Source: Fidelibacterota bacterium
GTDB lineage: Bacteria > Fidelibacterota > Marinisomatia > SCGC-AAA003-L08 > TS1B11
Assembly (NCBI GenBank): GCA_030640955.1
Contig: DAOWIJ010000065.1
Location: forward strand, 1-32,741
DNA length: 32,741 bases
Direction of reading: 5' to 3'
Part shown: positions 1 through 7,701 of the stretch, piece by piece
Position numbering within the stretch: position 1 is the first letter of the stretch
Layout of the letters: every line of letters starts with the position of its first letter
The notes under the pieces: model-generated
What the model saw: the letters and a program-made list of their open reading frames with translations, nothing else
Told to the model about the DNA's origin: nothing
Databases searched by the model: none
Position numbers and translations under genes: made by a program

Positions 1-438
1 ATGCGTACCACCGGTGGTGTCAATGCGGTGGCCGAAATCCTGAATAATGCCAGCCGCTCGGCGGAAAAGGGTATTTTGGATCATCTCCGCGAACGGGACC
101 CCGAACTGGCCCTGGAAGTTACCAATCTGATGTTCCTGTTCGAGGATATAGCCAATATGGCTGACGACAACATTCAGAAGATCGTCAAAGAGGTCGATTC
201 CAAGACTTTGGCGCTGGCCATGAAAGCCACCAGCGATGAACTGAAAGACAAGATCTACTCCAACATGTCCGATCGTGCCGCCGGCATGCTCAAGGATGAG
301 TTGGAATACCTGGGTCCTGTCAGGGTACGTGAAGTGGATGAGGCCCAGGCCGGTATCCTGGAAATCGTCAGGCGCTTGGATGAGGCCGGTGAGATAACCA
401 TCTCCAGAGGCGAAGCGGCTGAAGAGATTATTGAATAA
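1..438 (+). CDS. fliG: Flagellar motor switch protein FliG, C-terminal part (5' end outside window)
   Basis: Rotor protein of the cytoplasmic C-ring that receives torque from MotA/MotB. The reading frame is open from base 1, so the gene begins upstream; the 145 residues seen match the C-terminal portion of a protein usually about 330-340 residues long. Visible features are the GGVNAVAEIL linker, the LMFLFEDI helix, and the torque-helix charges known from E. coli FliG: K75 (in AMK), R92 (in SDRAAG), D99 and E100 (in KDE), and R108 (in GPVRVR), in window-local numbering. The family usually has Asp-Asp at the D99/E100 pair, so this is a conservative change. The leading ATG is an internal Met codon, not the real start. 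The stop codon overlaps the fliH start by one base. Confidence 0.96.
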   Translation: MRTTGGVNAVAEILNNASRSAEKGILDHLRERDPELALEVTNLMFLFEDIANMADDNIQKIVKEVDSKTLALAMKATSDELKDKIYSNMSDRAAGMLKDELEYLGPVRVREVDEAQAGILEIVRRLDEAGEITISRGEAAEEIIE

Positions 439-1097
439 TGGCTACCAGTTCAACATTAAACCTTAACCAGCCTGTCCAGGGTTTATGGGTAAAAACGAGT
501 ACCAAGGATACTGAGCCGGATGCCAAAGCCCGGGCACAACTCCAGGAGCGTAAAATCGCCCGGCTACAGAAGATGGCTAAAGATCTGGACGGGGAAATCC
601 AAAAGACCAGAGAAGAATCCTATAATTTAGGATTTGAGGATGGTCTGGCAGCTGAGAAAGAGAAGCATGAGCAAGCATTAGAAGCTCATGCGCGGCAAGT
701 ACAGGACCTGGCACAACGACTCGAAACTGGGGTCGGTCAGGCCTTGGAATTAATGGAGGAGCCCCTGCTGCGTATGAGCTTCAATATTGCTGAGAAAATC
801 CTCCGGGCGCCCCTCCCGGACGAGCTCAGAACTCAGTCAATTAAAACAAGTTTAAGCACATTCCTGAAGGAGGTGCTGCATGCCACCAGCGTAACGGTCT
901 ATGTGGCTCCTGCTGATATGGAGATATTCCAGGCGCCGGACGTCGGCGAACAACTGGATTACCCAACGCCCGAAAAACTCCGCTTTGTGGCGGATGCCAA
1001 ACTGGTACCTGGCGAGTGCAGCGTGGAAACACCGGAACACGTGATTGATGGGCGCTACGATATACAATTGGCCAAACTGGCAAAGGACCTGGCGTGA
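438..1097 (+). CDS. fliH: Flagellar assembly protein FliH (export ATPase regulator)
   Basis: 219 residues. FliH dimers bind the FliI ATPase, hold it in check and dock it to the C-ring protein FliN during type III export. The sequence shows a variable N-terminus, a charged helical stretch (about residues 35-95) rich in Lys, Glu, Gln and Arg that fits the FliH coiled coil, and a C-terminal globular part with the family-like pattern FNIAEKIL and later VTVYVAP. Length is normal for the family. The assignment rests on weak family patterns plus position between fliG and fliI, the conserved order in many phyla. The ATG shares one base with the fliG stop, and the stop overlaps the GTG start of fliI (GTGA), suggesting translational coupling. 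Confidence 0.93.
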   Translation: MATSSTLNLNQPVQGLWVKTSTKDTEPDAKARAQLQERKIARLQKMAKDLDGEIQKTREESYNLGFEDGLAAEKEKHEQALEAHARQVQDLAQRLETGVGQALELMEEPLLRMSFNIAEKILRAPLPDELRTQSIKTSLSTFLKEVLHATSVTVYVAPADMEIFQAPDVGEQLDYPTPEKLRFVADAKLVPGECSVETPEHVIDGRYDIQLAKLAKDLA

Positions 1098-2440
1098 CGC
1101 TATCCGACCATATCTATCCCCAGCTAACCGAACGGCTCGAACGCCTGGAAGGCGTCAGTGGCCATCGCGTCGATGGCCGCGTGACCCAGGTAGTGGGCAT
1201 GGTGGTGGAAGCCAGCTGTCCACACAGCTCGGTGGGTGATATTTGCACTATAGATATTGAGCAGGGCAGCCCTATCAGGGCGGAGGTCATGGGATTTCGT
1301 GAGGGCCGCACGCTGTTGATGCCCCTGGAATCGACCGTGGGGGTAGCAATCGGGAACCGGGTGGTGCTTTCAGCGGAACCGCTGGCCGTGTCTGTAGGTA
1401 TGCAGCTGCTGGGCCGGGTTATCGATGGAATGGGCCAGCCTCTTGATGGCAAAGGCCCTATTCATACCGAAAAGCTGCAACCGGTGCACAGTACTCCCCC
1501 CGACGCCCTGGAGCGAAAAATCATATCCGAACCTTTCTCCACCGGTATCCGGTCCATTGATGGCCTCCTGACCCTGGGCAAAGGACAGCGGGTGGGCATA
1601 TTTTCGGGGTCCGGTGTCGGTAAGAGTGTTCTACTCGGGATGATGGCGAGACATACGGATGCCACTGTAAATGTGATCGGCCTGATCGGTGAACGGGGAC
1701 GCGAAGTTCGTGAATTTATTGAACGGGACCTGGGCGAGGGAGCTTTGAAGAAGTCGGTGGTTGTGGTGGCTACTTCAGATCAGGCGGCACAGATCAGGGT
1801 GAAAGCAGCCCATCTGGCCATGGCGATTGCGGAATACTTTCGTGACGCGGGCAAGGATGTGATGTTCATGATGGATTCCTTGACCAGGATTTCCATGGCC
1901 CAACGGGAGATCGGTCTGGCAATTGGCGAACCACCTACCACCAAGGGATATACACCATCAGTTTTTGCCCAGCTGCCTAAACTGCTGGAACGGGCAGGTA
2001 CCGATTCGGCCGCAAGCATTACCGGGCTATTCGCCGTACTGGTGGAAAGCGATGATCTGAATGACCCCATCGCCGACGCCGCCCGCTCCATACTGGATGG
2101 TCATATCGTACTTTCCAGGGACCTGGCCAACAGAGGCCAGTACCCGGCCGTTGATATATTAGCCAGTGTGAGTCGATTGCGGTTGGGGATAACCAATGAT
2201 GAACAGAAAAAGAATGTGCAGAAAGTCATCGAAGTACTGTCCGTGTATCGGGACGCGGAAGATCTTATCAATATCGGGGCGTATAGCCCCGGCTCTAATC
2301 CCAAAATTGATTTTGCCATCGCGAATATTGATCTGATCAATGCCTATCTGCGCCAGGAGGTAGACGAAAAAAACGGCTTCGCCGAAGCCCATGAAGATCT
2401 GGCCAAGCTCTGCCAGGTGATGGAGCAAGCCAATGGCTGA
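1094..2440 (+). CDS. fliI: Flagellum-specific export ATPase FliI
   Basis: 448 residues, normal FliI length. A hexameric F1-beta-like ATPase that unloads export substrates from chaperones at the flagellar type III gate. Residues 171-178 are the Walker A loop SGSGVGKS; E200 in GLIGERGREV is the expected catalytic glutamate; the Walker B strand ends at D261 in VMFMMDSLTR. The N-terminal beta-barrel covers roughly residues 1-100. GTG is the start, in a GTGA overlap with the fliH stop. The 3' end overlaps fliJ by eight bases. The motifs and the gene order fliH-fliI-fliJ make it FliI rather than a V- or F-type ATPase subunit. Confidence 0.98.
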   Translation: MTLSDHIYPQLTERLERLEGVSGHRVDGRVTQVVGMVVEASCPHSSVGDICTIDIEQGSPIRAEVMGFREGRTLLMPLESTVGVAIGNRVVLSAEPLAVSVGMQLLGRVIDGMGQPLDGKGPIHTEKLQPVHSTPPDALERKIISEPFSTGIRSIDGLLTLGKGQRVGIFSGSGVGKSVLLGMMARHTDATVNVIGLIGERGREVREFIERDLGEGALKKSVVVVATSDQAAQIRVKAAHLAMAIAEYFRDAGKDVMFMMDSLTRISMAQREIGLAIGEPPTTKGYTPSVFAQLPKLLERAGTDSAASITGLFAVLVESDDLNDPIADAARSILDGHIVLSRDLANRGQYPAVDILASVSRLRLGITNDEQKKNVQKVIEVLSVYRDAEDLINIGAYSPGSNPKIDFAIANIDLINAYLRQEVDEKNGFAEAHEDLAKLCQVMEQANG

Positions 2441-2897
2441 AGTATTCAGGCATGAGCGGTTGCTGAATGTGAGGGAACTGCAATTGCAGTTGAAGGCCGT
2501 TGATTTACGCAATCTGGAAGACGAACACCGGCGGCGGCAGGATCTTCTGGATAACCTGCGACTGGTGAAACAAACACACCTCAAAAAGGATGAGCCATTC
2601 TTACTACTGGAGCATGAGGGCCTGAGTTCACGTGACCTGCAGGTACTGGTCTGGTATACGCAGCAGCTCAATGCCGAATTACAGGCCGGACTTAGCGAGG
2701 TACGACAAGCAACGGACGAAGTTGCACGGCAAAGAACCGTTGTAGAAAAAGCCGTCGTGGATAAGAGAATCCTTGAAAAACTAAAGACACGCCATCTGTT
2801 GCGAGCCCAATTGGAAGAGTCCCATCGGGACCAGATTATTAATGACGAGGTGGCGGCCAGACAATATTTAGCTAATAAAAATACGGTTAATTCATGA
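2433..2897 (+). CDS. fliJ: Flagellar export protein FliJ
   Basis: 154 residues, almost wholly helical and charged, fitting the two-helix antiparallel coiled coil of FliJ, the stalk-like partner of the FliI hexamer that also contacts FlhA. Family-like features are the N-terminal FRHERLLNVRELQLQLK pattern and the second long helix (about residues 80-145), which carries the usual run of Arg, Lys and Glu. Sequence identity in FliJ is low in general, so position directly after fliI with an eight-base overlap carries much of the weight. The stop overlaps the next gene by four bases (ATGA). Confidence 0.92.
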   Translation: MAEVFRHERLLNVRELQLQLKAVDLRNLEDEHRRRQDLLDNLRLVKQTHLKKDEPFLLLEHEGLSSRDLQVLVWYTQQLNAELQAGLSEVRQATDEVARQRTVVEKAVVDKRILEKLKTRHLLRAQLEESHRDQIINDEVAARQYLANKNTVNS

Positions 2898-3445
2898 AGA
2901 ACATCGTAATAGCGGTTTTGGGCGCGCTGATGCTGTTTTTTATCCTTGTAGTTGTTTTCAGCGTCGCGATCATATTTTACAGCGAAGAGCCCGACTTGAC
3001 GGAGTTGGGTGAGGATGGCACTATTCCATTGGTGCCTCGGAAAGAATTGCTCGTGGTTACCCAGGAGCGGGATTCATTGACTGCGGAAACACAGTTTTTG
3101 GATTCCGAAGTGGACCAAAGAAACGCCCAACTGGATAGTCTCCAGGAATTACTGGCGTTCAAGGAAGCCACAATCAAAACCCTGGATGACCAGGTGCAAA
3201 GCAGGGAGACGGCAATCGCCGACCTGCAAACAGTTGGAGTGAACGCACAACAGATGGCCAGGACCTTTGCAACCATGTCAGTGGAGGAGCTTACCCCCAT
3301 CGTGGCCCGGTTGAATGATAAGGTGGTTCTGGACATCTACAAGCAGACCTCCAACAAACGACGGAAGTTCCTGTTGACAGCACTCGGCGACGAACGCGCC
3401 GCGTCCATGACCGACAGGATCGTAACACAGAAAGGTAATGAATGA
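2894..3445 (+). CDS. MotE-like flagellar protein (membrane-anchored coiled coil, MgtE-N-like tail)
   Basis: 183 residues. One transmembrane helix lies near the N-terminus (about residues 4-27), then an acidic spacer, a coiled coil (about residues 50-105, with heptad-like ERDSLTAETQFLDSEV), and a C-terminal helical segment with MARTFATMSVEELTPIVARL, typical of the MgtE intracellular N-domain fold found in MotE. MotE is known in some bacteria as a periplasmic chaperone or stabiliser of the stator protein MotC; in Firmicutes the equivalent slot is held by ylxF. Its place between fliJ and fliK matches that arrangement. The exact role here is inferred from family and context. It overlaps both neighbours by four bases. 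Confidence 0.8.
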   Translation: MKNIVIAVLGALMLFFILVVVFSVAIIFYSEEPDLTELGEDGTIPLVPRKELLVVTQERDSLTAETQFLDSEVDQRNAQLDSLQELLAFKEATIKTLDDQVQSRETAIADLQTVGVNAQQMARTFATMSVEELTPIVARLNDKVVLDIYKQTSNKRRKFLLTALGDERAASMTDRIVTQKGNE

Positions 3446-6400
3446 AGAACAGTGGCGTGGCTCAGCAGCTCGCTACTGCACCCTCAAACCTGGCAGCAAT
3501 ACTGTCGGGTCTTGGTAAAGCTGGTAAGGCTCCCAAGGGGAGTGGCATAGGTGCCCTGTTAGCTCAGCTAAAGGGGCAACAGAAACCTGGCAAGTTTACC
3601 GGTGATTTCGCCAAAATGAGGGGCAAGCGAACTCTGGGTCAGCAAGTAACTCAAAAGCCCATTGTGCTCGGCCGCCTGACCAGGCGGCAGACACAGGCCG
3701 GGAAGGGTAATCCTTCCCCGCAGGCTGGTGAGGCAACTTGGCTCAGCCCGGCCGGTATTGTGGCGGGATCTAACCTGCCAATCGCAATAACGGCCACGGA
3801 GCAAGCCACCGCTGAAATTTCAGCGAAGGCCGAGAGCCCCACAGGTTCTTCAATTCCTGTTTCCCCGTTTAGCAGCAACAAGGCGAAATCTGACAATACC
3901 GGACCCGGTATACTCAGGAGTGCTACTGCTGTTCGGCAAACCGTCAAGGCAATAACTGGAAATGTGCCCAAGGCACAGTCGGTTCCCAAAGGAACCGGCA
4001 TTTCCGGTATACATCTTAACGGTGCTAAAGCCGAAAGCGTCGGCACTCGTGTTATCCAGGATAAAATTCCTGGGGCCAAGGTCTCGGTGGCAGCTCAGCA
4101 ATCGCCAACGCAAAAGGCTGGAGGAAGGTCTTTCTCCTCGCAGGTTAAGGCGCAAGTACCTCTCGATCAAAAAGCCGGGCCCTATCAAGGCAAGGTTGGA
4201 TCGCGAGTAATACCTGCTGTCACCAAAGTGGCCAGTGAGAGTAATAAGACCACCACACCTGGCAAAGCAGCCATCTCCCAAAATGGTGTGCCGGCTACAG
4301 CCCGTCGCGTAAGTACGGCTGCTAAACAAACTGAAAGCAGTATCCGTACAATACCCAAGGAAGCTAATGGTACCAGCGTTACAGGTAATTCCGCCAAAAT
4401 CACCGCACGGAATGACAGCGGTGAGGTAGAAAGCCTTGTAACGGCCAATAGCGCAGGTAGCAAGATCCGTACGAAACCACCTGGTACACAGGAGGGGAGT
4501 GAAGCTGCCAAAATCACCACGGAAAAAGGTGGTGGCGAGGCAGTGAAAGTCAACCGAACAGCTGGTACGCAGGTGGGGAGTGAAGCCGCCAAAATCACCA
4601 CGGAAAAAGGTGGTGGCGAGGCAGTGAAAGTCAACCGACCAGCTGGTACGCAGGTGGGGAGTGAAGCCGCCAAAATCACCACGGAAAAAGGTGGTGGCGA
4701 GGTAGTGAAAGTCAACCGTAAGGCTGGTATCAGTTCGACGGTCTCGGCCAAAGGATCATCACCGGCCGCGGGCAGTTCTGAAGCCAATCTGCCAAAAGAT
4801 TCGGCTATCGGCACTGACTTCGGCCAGAAGAGAAGCGGTAACCTCAAAGCGGTTGAGCCTGCTGCCAATACGGTAGTTAAACCTCAGCCAACTAAAGAAG
4901 GCGCCGCCTTACCTCAGGGTGATGCTACTATATCGAGTAAAGTGCGGAGTGCGGCTACAAACATACGCCAATATCCTGGATTAGCCGACAAAACCACTGC
5001 AGTTGACGCTGCCGTTGGCTCCAAGAAGGTTGATCAGGGGGATATCGCCGGCAAAAGTTCAGTGCAGTTGAGTACTGGCGCTCCAGCTAATAGGGTGCGC
5101 AACGTACAAAATGCTGTCAACTGGATGAAGAATGCCAATGTGTCTGAGGTGAAAAATGGCAAAGTCATAATGACCGAGCCTGTCAAGCCGCAGACTTCCC
5201 CGGCCATCAAGTCCAGCGGGAGACCGGATCAACCGGTCATTCGTGCAAACTCGATGGGCATGGAACTGAATAAGACTGTCCCAATGGGCAGTCCGGTACA
5301 AACAGACCTGAAAGCCAGGATTGGTACGGTTCGGCGCGCAACACGCTTGCATGCCGACGCCATCAGCGAAGGCCGACTCGCTTCAAACGTCTTGAAGCGG
5401 GTAGCCAAAACTGCAGGCGCCGATACCTCGAAAGCCGGCTTGTCTCAGGTGAAAAGTACACGGCAGGCAATCAGGCCGGCGAAACAGATACAAATCGACC
5501 AGCAAGCTGAAACGAGCGGCGCCAAGGTGTCCCGGACCGTTGATCTACCGTTGCCCAAAGAGCCGGTAGGCTCGGTCCTGAATGCCAAAGTGCCAATTGA
5601 AGTGGCTATGACCGGCGAAAGAGTATCTGGTAATGGCGTGACTACCAATATACCAGGGAAACAGGAACAAGTTAAGACAGCGCCGGCAAAAGACGCGCGT
5701 CCGGTAGTAAAAAGCAAAACCGGAAAGCATCATGTTAGCCGTTCAGCAGCTAAAATCACAAATGCGGGATCTGAGGCAGCGTCAATACGCCGCTCCAATC
5801 CGCAGGCTGAACAGCACAGCGCTGTAAACAAAGAACCTGTAAACGCCCTCACCGGCAAAAGCAGTGTGCCGACGGACTCCTCCCTGAAGGGAGAAGATCC
5901 GGGTGCACTTGCCAAGTCGGCAGGTATGGTCAAATCAGGCAATTCTGCTGAAGCTGCCACCGGGCAACCGCTCATGGCAGAAGTACCGGCAATGTCTGCT
6001 CCAGCGAACAAGGCTGCACCTGTAATGCCGCCATCCTTACCAGCTCAGCTGGCCAGGGAGACGAGCAATCAGTTTCAGTCGATGATCAGGAGTGGTCAGA
6101 CCAGTGGCGAATTCAGCTTTCAAGGTGGAACTCTAGGTACGGTCCGGGTTACTTTCACCGAAAGTAATCTGGGTACCGCCCTCCAGATAACGGTGGAGAC
6201 AACTGAGGTGCAGCACGCGCTTCAGAAATCCCTGCCAACCGTGGAGCAGGAGTTGAACCTGCAAGGGCTGCAATTCGCAGAGGTCAGAGTTGCGGTAGGC
6301 AACAGCGGTGAGCAAAAAGGATTCTCATCCGCGGGAGCGCCTGCTGAAGAAACGGCCGTGCCTGAAGAAGCAGCTGATCAGGCTGCTGAGAATAATGAAG

Positions 6401-6447
6401 AAGGCGCCAGAGACTACGGTTATAACACCGTGGAATTTGTTGCCTAG
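3442..6447 (+). CDS. fliK: Flagellar hook-length control protein FliK, unusually long
   Basis: 1001 residues, about twice the usual 400-600. FliK is secreted through the growing hook as a ruler and then switches export specificity by touching FlhB. Residues 1 to about 870 are low-complexity and rich in Lys, Ala, Ser, Thr, Gly, Val and Pro, as expected for the extended ruler part. The C-terminal region (about 875-965) is recognisable as the FliK specificity-switch domain: GTLGTVRVTFTESNLGTALQ followed by a helix with ALQKSLPTVEQEL and then LQGLQFAEVRV. An acidic tail ends the protein. Three 27-residue tandem repeats occupy residues 348-428. ATG overlaps the motE-like stop by four bases. The C-terminal domain makes the family call secure; the length is the odd feature. 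Confidence 0.93.
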   Translation: MKNSGVAQQLATAPSNLAAILSGLGKAGKAPKGSGIGALLAQLKGQQKPGKFTGDFAKMRGKRTLGQQVTQKPIVLGRLTRRQTQAGKGNPSPQAGEATWLSPAGIVAGSNLPIAITATEQATAEISAKAESPTGSSIPVSPFSSNKAKSDNTGPGILRSATAVRQTVKAITGNVPKAQSVPKGTGISGIHLNGAKAESVGTRVIQDKIPGAKVSVAAQQSPTQKAGGRSFSSQVKAQVPLDQKAGPYQGKVGSRVIPAVTKVASESNKTTTPGKAAISQNGVPATARRVSTAAKQTESSIRTIPKEANGTSVTGNSAKITARNDSGEVESLVTANSAGSKIRTKPPGTQEGSEAAKITTEKGGGEAVKVNRTAGTQVGSEAAKITTEKGGGEAVKVNRPAGTQVGSEAAKITTEKGGGEVVKVNRKAGISSTVSAKGSSPAAGSSEANLPKDSAIGTDFGQKRSGNLKAVEPAANTVVKPQPTKEGAALPQGDATISSKVRSAATNIRQYPGLADKTTAVDAAVGSKKVDQGDIAGKSSVQLSTGAPANRVRNVQNAVNWMKNANVSEVKNGKVIMTEPVKPQTSPAIKSSGRPDQPVIRANSMGMELNKTVPMGSPVQTDLKARIGTVRRATRLHADAISEGRLASNVLKRVAKTAGADTSKAGLSQVKSTRQAIRPAKQIQIDQQAETSGAKVSRTVDLPLPKEPVGSVLNAKVPIEVAMTGERVSGNGVTTNIPGKQEQVKTAPAKDARPVVKSKTGKHHVSRSAAKITNAGSEAASIRRSNPQAEQHSAVNKEPVNALTGKSSVPTDSSLKGEDPGALAKSAGMVKSGNSAEAATGQPLMAEVPAMSAPANKAAPVMPPSLPAQLARETSNQFQSMIRSGQTSGEFSFQGGTLGTVRVTFTESNLGTALQITVETTEVQHALQKSLPTVEQELNLQGLQFAEVRVAVGNSGEQKGFSSAGAPAEETAVPEEAADQAAENNEEGARDYGYNTVEFVA
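4483..4725 (+). repeat. Three in-frame 81-base tandem repeats inside fliK
   Basis: Units at 4483-4563, 4564-4644 and 4645-4725. Each encodes 27 residues of the form GTQ-x-GSEAAKITTEKGGGE followed by xVKVNRxA. Units 2 and 3 differ at only a few bases, including a GCA to GTA change and the last codons; unit 1 has ACACAGGAG where the others have ACGCAGGTG. A decayed relative lies upstream (4384-4443, AKITARNDSGEVESL) and a fragment downstream (5743-5784, SAAKITNAGSEAAS). The near identity at DNA level points to recent duplication. The frame is kept, so the effect is to lengthen the ruler region. Confidence 0.95.
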
Positions 6448-6448
6448 G

Positions 6449-6455
6449 AAAGGAG
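6449..6455 (+). promoter_or_regulatory. Strong ribosome binding site of flgD
   Basis: AAAGGAG lies seven bases before the flgD ATG at 6463, in the 15-base gap after the fliK stop. It is one of the clearest Shine-Dalgarno sequences in the window and supports independent initiation of flgD where most neighbours rely on overlaps. Confidence 0.75.
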
Positions 6456-6462
6456 TGATTCC

Positions 6463-7155
6463 ATGATAGATGCCACAACACCAGCCAATGGTACAGGTGG
6501 CAGCAATGTTGCCCTTGGCGAGAGCGAGACCCGTCGGGTCGGCTTTCTCGATCAAGACCAGTTTCTTACGTTACTGGTAGAGCAATTGAAACATCAGGAT
6601 CCACTTGCACCAATGGAAAGTCAGGAATTCGCGGCGCAAATGGCACAGTTTGCCAGCCTGGAAAGCCTGAACAGCATAGATGACAAGATGGGCTTCAACC
6701 TTGATGCGACAATGTTATCTACCCGCGCGATCAACAATACCATGGCAGCTAGCCTGATTGGTAAGGAAGTGACCGCCGCCGGGGACCTCGTATTGTTGCA
6801 GAACGGGTCGGCTAATATCCATATGACTCTAATGCAGGATGCCAAGGAAATGGAGATCATCATCTTCGATGAAAATGGCACCGCCGTTCAGACAATCAGG
6901 AGCGCGGATCTAATAGCAGGTGATCAGAAGATAGTATGGGATGGCAGCAGCTATGAAGGCATTAGTGCCCCTGACGCCGTCTATACTTATTCTGTCTCTG
7001 CCACCGATGGGGATGGCGACGCTGTTGATGTTCTCCAGACTGCGTCTGGAATTATCACCGGTGTGAGCTATGAAGGCGGCAACGCCACCTTAATGGTGGG
7101 AGACCTGATGTTCCCAATGGGTGATGTGAGGTCAATCCGGTTACCGGAGGAATAA
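6463..7155 (+). CDS. flgD: Hook assembly scaffold protein FlgD (hook cap)
   Basis: 230 residues, usual length. FlgD is exported and sits at the tip of the growing hook, where it helps FlgE subunits assemble. The conserved N-terminal block is clear: FLTLLVEQLKHQDPLAPMES followed by EFAAQMAQFASLESL (residues about 30-68). The C-terminal half (about 100-225) has the expected tudor/FnIII-like beta pattern, including IVWDGSSYEG and DAVYTYSVSATDGDG. The start is well supported by AAAGGAG upstream. It sits between fliK and the flg_new gene, the arrangement seen in Firmicutes-type fla/che operons, with one base between it and the next gene. Confidence 0.97.
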   Translation: MIDATTPANGTGGSNVALGESETRRVGFLDQDQFLTLLVEQLKHQDPLAPMESQEFAAQMAQFASLESLNSIDDKMGFNLDATMLSTRAINNTMAASLIGKEVTAAGDLVLLQNGSANIHMTLMQDAKEMEIIIFDENGTAVQTIRSADLIAGDQKIVWDGSSYEGISAPDAVYTYSVSATDGDGDAVDVLQTASGIITGVSYEGGNATLMVGDLMFPMGDVRSIRLPEE

Positions 7156-7156
7156 G

Positions 7157-7591
7157 ATGGAACTGGAAAAACTCAACGTGAATCACCGTTTGCAACCGCT
7201 CCAACCGTCAAAACCGGTTCAAGGGCCGGATACAGCTTCACGAGCCAATCGTAGTGAGAAGGCCAACGACTTCTCGCAATTATTGGCCAACGAGCTGGCC
7301 GCCCGAACCGATCAAGCAGCGCAAGGGAAGCCCGCCAATGGACTGGAATTTTCAGCCCATGCAAAAGGGCGGCTTCAGGAGCGCGATATTGAGCTCACCA
7401 CCGATAGCCTGGCTCGTCTGGGTCACGGTGTACAGCTGGCGGATCAGAAAGGCAGCGTCAATTCCCTGATACTCATGGATGAGACCGCCTTTATCGTGAG
7501 CGTCAAGAACAAAATGGTGGTCACTGCCATCACAAGGGATGCTGCTGTCGATAATGTGTTTACACAGATCGATAGCGCAACCATAGTTTAA
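7157..7591 (+). CDS. Small flagellar operon protein, 'flg_new' (TIGR02530-type) family
   Basis: 144 residues. The C-terminal two thirds carry the signature of the small protein family found between flgD and flgE: LEFSAHAKGRLQERDIELT, then LILMDETAFIVSVKNK and VVTAITRDAAVDNVFTQID. The N-terminus (about residues 1-60) is polar and probably disordered. No molecular role is firmly established for the family; its constant position suggests a part in hook assembly or in flgE expression, which is inference. It starts one base after flgD and is followed by a 110-base gap before flgE. Confidence 0.88.
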   Translation: MELEKLNVNHRLQPLQPSKPVQGPDTASRANRSEKANDFSQLLANELAARTDQAAQGKPANGLEFSAHAKGRLQERDIELTTDSLARLGHGVQLADQKGSVNSLILMDETAFIVSVKNKMVVTAITRDAAVDNVFTQIDSATIV

Positions 7592-7617
7592 TCAATAACG
7601 GCTACAGGCTGGCCCCA

Positions 7618-7632
7618 GGCTGCTGAGCAGCC
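7618..7632 (+). other. Perfect short hairpin upstream of flgE
   Basis: GGCTGC-TGA-GCAGCC is a perfect six-base-pair inverted repeat with a three-base loop in the gap between the flg_new gene and flgE. No T-run follows, so it is not a standard intrinsic terminator. It could slow decay or processing of the mRNA between the two genes; the function is unknown. Confidence 0.5.
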
Positions 7633-7646
7633 ACCAGGGAAGCCGA

Positions 7647-7674
7647 GATCACGTGGAACGACTGAAGCGTGATC
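7647..7674 (+). other. Inverted repeat GATCACG...CGTGATC just upstream of flgE
   Basis: Perfect seven-base arms (7647-7653 and 7668-7674) are separated by 14 bases, ending 27 bases before the flgE ATG. As DNA this could be an operator; as RNA a hairpin in the leader upstream of the ribosome binding site AAAGGGGA (7687-7694). The right arm contains a GTG codon in frame with flgE, which is why a start ten or so codons too early can be called. Confidence 0.45.
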
Positions 7675-7701
7675 AGCCAAATCCTGAAAGGGGATTATAA
7701 A

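Noticed and set aside
4483-4725. CRISPR-like regular repeat spacing
   Set aside because: The units are contiguous without unique spacers and are in frame within fliK; it is a coding tandem repeat.
4185-4868. Long open frame on the - strand opposite fliK (227 residues)
   Set aside because: It mirrors the repetitive low-complexity fliK sequence, repeats with the same period, and has no ribosome site or family match; it is a shadow of fliK.
7610-7624. Sigma-54-like TGGCCCC...TGCT before flgE
   Set aside because: The distance between the GG and GC elements is one base too short and the -24 box is imperfect; sigma-54 is strict about this spacing.
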